A model generated the notes under the pieces. That model was not told where the DNA came from, ran no database searches, and saw nothing but the letters and a program-made list of their open reading frames with translations. From assembly GCA_031257215.1 (NCBI GenBank), contig JAIRPC010000051.1, positions 1 to 11,151 on the forward strand: a DNA stretch of 11,151 bases. The letters are read 5' to 3'. Of this stretch, positions 6,736 through 11,151 are shown one piece after another. Source of the stretch: Eubacteriales Family XIII. Incertae Sedis bacterium (GTDB taxonomy: Bacteria > Bacillota > Clostridia > Peptostreptococcales > Anaerovoracaceae). Position numbers and translations under genes: made by a program. Positions within the stretch are counted from its first letter, which is position 1. Every line of letters begins with the position of its first letter.

Positions 6736-6744
6736 TGATATACT
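6736..6744 (+). promoter_or_regulatory. extended -10 promoter candidate for addA
   Basis: TGATATACT is identical to the extended -10 element proposed for gpmI. It would start transcription near 6751, about 95 nt before the addA start and divergent from the GNAT-like gene. No clear -35 box is seen. A further TATAAT is present at 6788-6793 but without a well-spaced -35 box. Confidence 0.4.
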
Positions 6745-6761
6745 AAATCCCTGTTTGATAT

Positions 6762-6781
6762 TCGACAGATGCGTCTGTCGA
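6762..6781. promoter_or_regulatory. perfect palindrome upstream of addA (operator or leader hairpin)
   Basis: TCGACAGA (6762-6769) and TCTGTCGA (6774-6781) are exact reverse complements around TGCG. The site lies just after the putative start of the addA transcript, so it may be a repressor site or an RNA hairpin. It does not match the Firmicute LexA box (GAAC-N4-GTTC). TTATTCTATAATT follows it, so an early terminator or attenuator is also possible. Confidence 0.45.
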
Positions 6782-6845
6782 TTATTCTATAATTCATAGT
6801 GGAATAATATTAATTGATAGAGCTGACGAGGAAGATTTTGAAACA

Positions 6846-9800
6846 ATGCCTGAATGGACGCCTGAACAGAAGGAAGCGATAGAAGCGCGGGGAGAGAATA
6901 TCCTCGTTGCCGCGGCGGCGGGGTCTGGCAAGACCGCCGTTCTGACGGAGCGGATACTGCGGCTCGTTACCGAGGACCGCGTGCCTGTTTCGTCGTTGCT
7001 CGTGCTCACGTTCACCGACGCGGCGGCCGCGGAGATGCGGCGGCGCATAGAGGGCGCGCTTGCCGCCGCCCTTGCGGAAGCGGAGTCGGGCCCGCAGGGC
7101 GCAGGGGCTTCCGATGGTGCGGCTTTCCTGCGCGAACAGTCGCGGAGGCTGCGCTCGGCTCAGATAAGCACGTTTCACTCGTTTGCGCTGAACGTGCTGA
7201 GGACATACTATTACACCATAGGTGTAGAGCCGTCGCTCAAAGTCTGCGACGAGTTCCGCGCCGCCATCATGAAGCAGGACGCGCTGGACAGGCTTTTCGA
7301 GGAGCGCTTTGCGTCGGGCAGCGCGGCATTCACGGATTTCCTCGGCAGGTACGCAGACGGAAGGAGCGAGGACGCGGTGCGCGGGATGGCCGTGCGGTGC
7401 TACGATTTCATCAGGAGCCTGCCTGACCCATTTGAATGGCTGGACGCGGCAGTGGCGCGGCTCGGCGCGTCAGACGAGGAATATATCGCAGGGGGCGAAT
7501 TCGCCGCGCTCTGCGAAAATATAGGATCGGAGCTTGCCCTTGCGCGGGATGAGCTAACGCAGGTAGGCGATCTGCTGGACGGGGCGGGCCTGGCGAAGCT
7601 TGCCGCGAAGAACGCCGCCGATATGGCGGAGCTTTCGGGCGCGATAGACGTATTCGGCGGCGGCTCGGGCTGGGATGGGATGGGCGCCGCGCTTTCGTTC
7701 GGCTTCCAGCGGTTTGTCGCTACCAAGGACGAAAAAGAGGGCTACGCTGAGATAAAGGACGAGCTGACGGCCGCCAGGGACAGCGCCAAGAAGCGCCTGC
7801 GCCTGCTGCGCGATACGTACTTCGCGCGGCCGCTCGCGGAAATGATCGCTGACGTTCGCGCCACACAGCCGCAGGCGTTGGAGCTGGCTGGATTGGTGCG
7901 CGGGTTCCACGAGATCTTCTCGGAGCTGAAACGGGGAGAGGGCGTTATAGATTTCAACGATATCGAGCATTTTGCGCTCGAAATACTCAGGGACGAAAAC
8001 GTCTGCGCCGAGCTGCGCGAGAAATACGCACATATATTTGTGGATGAGTATCAGGACAGCAACTACGTGCAGGAGGCCCTGGTCGGCAGGATATGCCGCG
8101 CAGGCAACCGCTTCATGGTAGGTGACGTGAAGCAGAGCATATATCGGTTCCGCCACGCCGAACCCGCGATTTTCGCGGATAAATATAATAGATATCCGAG
8201 CGAGGATGGCTGTTGCCGCATAGATCTGAACAGGAATTTCAGGAGCAAGGCGCCCGTTATAGCTGCCGTTAACGGGGTCTTTTCATGCCTGATGGGGGAT
8301 GGCGGCGGGGCGGGGATCGCCTACGACGAGAACGCGGCGCTGAAACAGGGGCTTGGGTACGAGCCAAAATGGGACAAGCCCGTCGAGCTTCGCGTGGTGG
8401 ATGTAGCCGCGAGCGATGAGGAATCAGGCGAGGGCGTTGGCGAAATAATGTCGATGAAGGACATGGAGCGCGAGGCGCTCGCGGCGGCGGCGGTCATAAA
8501 GGAAGCTCGGGGCAGGGTGTTCTACGACGCGAAGCGGGGCGTGGAGCGGCCTATGGAATACGGCGATATGGTCGTGCTGTTGCGCGAGGCGAGAAATTCG
8601 GGCTCGGTATTCACGGAGATATTGCTGGGCGAGGGCATAGACGCATACGCCGAGTCGGGCGACGGCTACCTTGGCACGGTCGAAATCGAAACCTTCATGA
8701 ACCTCCTGCGGGTCATCGACAACGAGCGGCAGGATGTCCCGCTCGTGAGCGCGCTATACTCGCCCGTGTTCGGGTTCACGACCGACGAGCTGGCGGAGAT
8801 AAGGCTGGCAAGCACAGGAAGAACAACGCCGTACCACAGAGCGTTCCTCTCGTGCATAGAAATGGAGGATTCGGTTTTGGCGCAGAAATGCCGCGCCGCG
8901 CTGGACCTCATCCTGAAATGGCGGCGCGACGAGTCATTCATGGAGCTGTCGGATTTCCTCTGGCTCGTGCTGAAAGAAAGCGGCTGGTTTGACTACGCGG
9001 GCGCACTGGCGGGCGGTGGCCTGCGCCAGGCGAATCTACGGGCAATGACGGTGCGGGCGGCCGAATACGGTTCGGGGCGCGCGAGAGGGTTATTCGGTTT
9101 TATCAAGTATATCGAATCCGTGGAGGACAAGAAGCTGCCCATACCGCAGGCGAAGCTCGTGACCGAGGGCGACGATGTAGTGCGCGTGATGACGATACAC
9201 AAGAGCAAGGGCCTCGAATACCCGCTTGTGATAGTAGCCGGCCTAGGCAAGAGGTTCCCCGCTGTGGGGCGTGGCGAAAGGCTCTCTTTGCACAGGGAAT
9301 GCGGACTGGCGCTGACCCTTGAAAACCCAGAGGAACACACATGGCGAAAAACGCTGGGCGCGCTAGCCATAGCAAGCCGCACAGCGGAGGAGGAGCGGGC
9401 GGAATATCTGCGGGTGCTATACGTGGCAATGACCCGCGCCCAAGACCGCTTGGTGCTGATAGGCAGCAAAAAAAATATCCCAGAAATGGAACACCCCAAC
9501 AAACACAACAGGGACGGTTCTTTTTGTGTCATCAACGAGCACGAGCAACAGCACAAAGAGAACCGTTCCCGCTGTGCCACTCCAAGTGGGATTCGACGAG
9601 CAACAACATTCTTGGATATGCTGCTGCCGCTTGCGCCATGCGCGGGGATGAGGCTATCCGTGATCGCGCCGCCTGGCCTTCTGCAAGTGGCGCAGGAGAG
9701 CGAGGCGGAGAAAGCCCATGCCACCGAAAAAATCGCGGAGCTTGCGGAGCTGCCCGCGGACACGGACGGCGGCGGCACATATTACGGCGAGGTGGACGCA

Positions 9801-10724
9801 AGGCTGTCGTTCTCCTATCCGCACGAGAAAGCCACGCGGCTGAAATCCAAGTACAGCGTATCGGAGCTGAACAAGAAAGCCGCGAAGGAAAGCGTCAGCG
9901 AGAAGCCCGCGCGGTATTACATGGAGGAATCGGAAGCGGCGGCGCGTGAGGATGAGGGAAGCGCGGGCAGCGAGCCAGACGCTTTTACAATTTCGTGTGA
10001 CGAGCCATACATCCCTGTTATTGCGGACAATGAGCCAGATACCGCCGCCATTGCGGGCTCCGCTCCGCAAGCCCCTCGCGCGAACGCCAGTGGCTCACGC
10101 ACAGATGCTGCCATGCGCGGCACGGCTCTGCACAAGGCCCTCGAAAAGCTGGACTTCGCGGCGGCGCGCGCCAATGCGGACAACGCCGCTTGGTTCGAGT
10201 CGTACCTGGACAGGCTTGCAGGCGCGGGCTTCCTGACGGCGGAGCAGAGGGCGTTGACAGGCGCACTGGATCTCATGAGCTTCGCGGCGTCGGACATCTG
10301 CGCCCGCGCCGCCGCAGCATCCGATGCACAGGCGCAGCCCCCAGCGCAAGCAGCCGCAGAAGCCCCCCAGCCGCAACAGCCGCCGAAAGCGCATAGCACA
10401 TCGGGCAACGGCACGCCAACCGCTCCGCGCCACATAGGAGTGCGCAGGGAAACGCCGTTCAACTACCGCATGGAGATGGACGGCGAGAGCATAATAGTCC
10501 AGGGCATAATAGACCTGTTCTTCGAGGAGGGCGGGGAGCTGGTGCTGGTAGACTTCAAATCGGGCGGCGGCGCGGGAAGCGCGGAAGCAAGGGCGAAACG
10601 AGCCAGAGAAGCCTACGGCGAGCAACTGCGCCTGTACCGCGAAGCGCTAGAAGCAATAACAGGAAAAAAAGTCAAAGAAACCCTGATGTATCTAACGTCA
10701 ACAGGCGAATCCGTAAGGCTGTAG
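6846..10724 (+). CDS. addA: AddA-like ATP-dependent helicase/nuclease
   Basis: UvrD-type 3'-5' helicase fused to a RecB-family nuclease; in AddAB it unwinds and trims DNA ends for recombination repair. 1292 residues, slightly longer than B. subtilis AddA. Motifs in order: Q-motif WTPEQKEAI (4-12), Walker A AAAAGSGKT (22-30), LTFTDAAAAEM (about 54-64), DEYQDS (400-405), GDVKQSIYRFR (426-436), NRNFRS (462-467), MTIHKSKGLE (782-791) and VAMTRAQDR (860-868). The nuclease domain keeps GTALHKAL (H1096), D1223, D1236-F-K1238 and Y1257-x-x-Q1260, so both activities look intact. ATG 6846 has only a weak, distant GAGGA site. Unusual parts: a palindrome-encoded insert (about 887-911), a triple 10-residue repeat (1042-1071) and an Ala/Pro/Gln-rich stretch (about 1155-1197). 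addB, which usually precedes addA, is not visible on either side. Confidence 0.93.
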   Translation: MPEWTPEQKEAIEARGENILVAAAAGSGKTAVLTERILRLVTEDRVPVSSLLVLTFTDAAAAEMRRRIEGALAAALAEAESGPQGAGASDGAAFLREQSRRLRSAQISTFHSFALNVLRTYYYTIGVEPSLKVCDEFRAAIMKQDALDRLFEERFASGSAAFTDFLGRYADGRSEDAVRGMAVRCYDFIRSLPDPFEWLDAAVARLGASDEEYIAGGEFAALCENIGSELALARDELTQVGDLLDGAGLAKLAAKNAADMAELSGAIDVFGGGSGWDGMGAALSFGFQRFVATKDEKEGYAEIKDELTAARDSAKKRLRLLRDTYFARPLAEMIADVRATQPQALELAGLVRGFHEIFSELKRGEGVIDFNDIEHFALEILRDENVCAELREKYAHIFVDEYQDSNYVQEALVGRICRAGNRFMVGDVKQSIYRFRHAEPAIFADKYNRYPSEDGCCRIDLNRNFRSKAPVIAAVNGVFSCLMGDGGGAGIAYDENAALKQGLGYEPKWDKPVELRVVDVAASDEESGEGVGEIMSMKDMEREALAAAAVIKEARGRVFYDAKRGVERPMEYGDMVVLLREARNSGSVFTEILLGEGIDAYAESGDGYLGTVEIETFMNLLRVIDNERQDVPLVSALYSPVFGFTTDELAEIRLASTGRTTPYHRAFLSCIEMEDSVLAQKCRAALDLILKWRRDESFMELSDFLWLVLKESGWFDYAGALAGGGLRQANLRAMTVRAAEYGSGRARGLFGFIKYIESVEDKKLPIPQAKLVTEGDDVVRVMTIHKSKGLEYPLVIVAGLGKRFPAVGRGERLSLHRECGLALTLENPEEHTWRKTLGALAIASRTAEEERAEYLRVLYVAMTRAQDRLVLIGSKKNIPEMEHPNKHNRDGSFCVINEHEQQHKENRSRCATPSGIRRATTFLDMLLPLAPCAGMRLSVIAPPGLLQVAQESEAEKAHATEKIAELAELPADTDGGGTYYGEVDARLSFSYPHEKATRLKSKYSVSELNKKAAKESVSEKPARYYMEESEAAAREDEGSAGSEPDAFTISCDEPYIPVIADNEPDTAAIAGSAPQAPRANASGSRTDAAMRGTALHKALEKLDFAAARANADNAAWFESYLDRLAGAGFLTAEQRALTGALDLMSFAASDICARAAAASDAQAQPPAQAAAEAPQPQQPPKAHSTSGNGTPTAPRHIGVRRETPFNYRMEMDGESIIVQGIIDLFFEEGGELVLVDFKSGGGAGSAEARAKRAREAYGEQLRLYREALEAITGKKVKETLMYLTSTGESVRL
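9504..9576. repeat. 73-bp imperfect palindrome (MITE/REP-like) inside addA
   Basis: Two 25-nt arms, 9504-9528 and 9552-9576, are ungapped reverse complements at 21 of 25 positions; two of the four differences are G-T pairs. Loop of 23 bases. The core, GGGACGGTTCTTTTTGTG and GAACCGTTCCC, resembles palindromes of the GGGACGGTTCTTTTGTGTC type that I recall as dispersed repeats in clostridial genomes. It encodes the hydrophilic stretch between the last helicase motif (VAMTRAQDRLVLIGS) and TTFLDMLLPL, a natural surface linker, and the frame stays open. A small hairpin (CCACT/AGTGG, 9577-9589) follows, and ACGAGCAACA occurs at both 9541-9550 and 9596-9605. Confidence 0.7.
9969..10058 (+). repeat. 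three degenerate 30-bp tandem repeats in addA
   Basis: Three consecutive in-frame units encode SEPDAFTISC, DEPYIPVIAD and NEPDTAAIAG (residues 1042-1071). The last two units share about 20 of 30 bases. They lie in the linker between the helicase part and the nuclease domain (GTALHKAL from residue 1092). They probably arose by tandem duplication and drifted. Confidence 0.6.
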
Positions 10725-10764
10725 CTGGTTCCGCGCCGCCGCACCCGCAACCGAAAAAAAGTGC

Positions 10765-10792
10765 TTGAAATAAGTGAATAAAGGTGTATAGT
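10765..10792 (+). promoter_or_regulatory. promoter of the candidate structured RNA
   Basis: TTGAAA (10765-10770) and TATAGT (10787-10792) are 16 bp apart, 40 bp after the addA stop. The predicted start is near 10799-10800. This is the best two-box promoter in the window, yet no convincing coding gene follows it directly. Confidence 0.6.
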
Positions 10793-10799
10793 AAATAGT

Positions 10800-10970
10800 A
10801 AGTGAAGTGACCGCGCAAGACAAGGGTCGGGCGAAATGGAGTGCTTCACCGTACCAAGGCGGCATCCGAGAGGGTGCCGTTTTGCATGAGGCCACATGGA
10901 AAACGACAAAACGGCTTGCAGGCAAGGGCAGCCGAAACCCACTGGCCAACCCAGGGCTTTTCATGCTGGG
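10800..10970 (+). ncRNA. candidate structured RNA (small RNA or long leader), family unrecognised
   Basis: Downstream of a good promoter there is a run of hairpins. GTGAAG (10802-10807) pairs with CTTCAC (10844-10849), enclosing GACC (10809-10812) with GGTC (10825-10828). GGCATCC (10861-10867) pairs with GGGTGCC (10872-10878), a 7-bp stem with a GAGA tetraloop. GTTTTG (10879-10884) pairs with CAAAAC (10907-10912), CTTG (10915-10918) with CAAG (10923-10926), and CCCAG (10950-10954) with CTGGG (10966-10970). I checked it against remembered signatures of tmRNA, RNase P, SRP, T-box, TPP, SAM, cobalamin, glycine and c-di-GMP RNAs and saw no match. No terminator is evident, so the 3' end is uncertain and it may be the leader of the gene at 11091. 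The rest of the 10725-11090 gap shows only the two promoter candidates and a weak ACCCTC/GAGGGT pairing (near 11009/11072). Confidence 0.4.
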
Positions 10971-10986
10971 ACAGAAAGTGTATAAT
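10958..10986 (+). promoter_or_regulatory. putative promoter of the gene at 11091
   Basis: TTTTCA (10958-10963) and a perfect TATAAT (10981-10986) are 17 bp apart. Transcription would start near 10993, giving a leader of about 100 nt before ATG 11091. The -35 box overlaps the last hairpin of the candidate RNA. Confidence 0.45.
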
Positions 10987-11090
10987 GAAACAACAGCAAA
11001 GAGACCATACCCTCCGGCGAATATGATGCGCGAACCCACACTATTTCAATGAGCGGCAAATCGTATGTGCGAGGGTGATAGGAGTGTGGA

Positions 11091-11151
11091 ATGCGGATAC
11101 AGCACATAAAAAAAATCATTGATGCCTTTATGATTCCGATTGCATTGTTGT
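11091..11151 (+). CDS. start of an unidentified, probably membrane-associated protein (3' end outside window)
   Basis: ATG 11091 follows AGGAG (11080-11084) with a 6-base spacer, the best ribosome binding site in this part of the window. The 20 visible residues, MRIQHIKKIIDAFMIPIALL, have a basic start followed by a hydrophobic run (IIDAFMIPIALL), as in a signal anchor or first membrane helix. Too little is present to name a family. The codons are AT-richer than in addA. Confidence 0.6.
   Translation, partial: MRIQHIKKIIDAFMIPIALL

Noticed and set aside
6755..6793. TTGATA (6755-6760) with TATAAT (6788-6793) as addA promoter
   Set aside because: The 27-bp spacer is too long for a standard promoter; the extended -10 element at 6736 was preferred.
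8993..9778. 261-codon minus-strand frame opposite addA
   Set aside because: Ser/Ala/Arg-rich antisense shadow of conserved helicase motifs.
10725..10760. GGTT...AACC with following A-run as addA terminator
   Set aside because: The stem is only 4 bp and is followed by A residues rather than T residues on the plus strand.
10807..11052. 81-codon plus-strand reading frame after addA (GTG start)
   Set aside because: No ribosome binding site, no recognised motif, and it lies across the chain of hairpins; the RNA explanation fits better.
1..11151. CRISPR arrays, tRNA or rRNA genes, complete insertion sequences
   Set aside because: No regularly spaced repeats, no tRNA-like or rRNA sequence, and no transposase gene were seen; the repeats found are short palindromes and one degenerate coding repeat.

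Overview
The window looks like chromosomal DNA of an anaerobic, fairly GC-rich Firmicute, most likely a clostridial lineage. This is inferred from gene content: a flavodiiron protein (FprA), an AddA-type helicase-nuclease, cofactor-independent phosphoglycerate mutase and an HI0933/BaiN-type flavoprotein. AGGAG-like ribosome binding sites and TATAAT-type promoters fit this. No 16S rRNA or other taxonomic marker is present, so the placement is tentative.

Layout. (1) 1-642 (+): C-terminal part of an alpha/beta hydrolase cut by the window edge. (2) 686-1918 (+): FprA flavodiiron protein (O2/NO detoxification), followed after 21 bp by (3) 1940-3184 (+): HI0933-family flavoprotein; a short hairpin with a T-tract (3259-3293) ends this rightward unit. 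(4) 3279-3944 (-): secreted or anchored protein with a phage-type lysozyme-like domain. (5) 4211-5893 (+): glycolytic phosphoglycerate mutase gpmI with an odd Gly/Asn-rich N-terminal extension. (6) 5926-6688 (-): a small AT-richer islet with a GNAT-like acetyltransferase gene overlapping a 60-codon gene, closed by a 13-bp perfect hairpin. (7) 6846-10724 (+): AddA-like double-strand-break helicase-nuclease, with no addB visible on either side. Its coding sequence carries an imperfect 25+25 bp palindrome resembling clostridial repeat elements, plus a triple 10-residue repeat. (8) 10725-11090: noncoding stretch with a good promoter and a chain of hairpins (candidate structured RNA), then (9) 11091-11151 (+): the first 20 codons of a probably membrane-associated protein that runs off the window.

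The backbone genes are housekeeping or stress genes of an anaerobe and do not form one pathway. The accessory-looking parts are the lysozyme-domain gene, the GNAT/small-protein pair, the palindromic insertions and the putative RNA. I do not see a clear, complete new defence or biosynthetic system. The best candidates for something undescribed are the GNAT plus 60-residue pair and the structured-RNA region.
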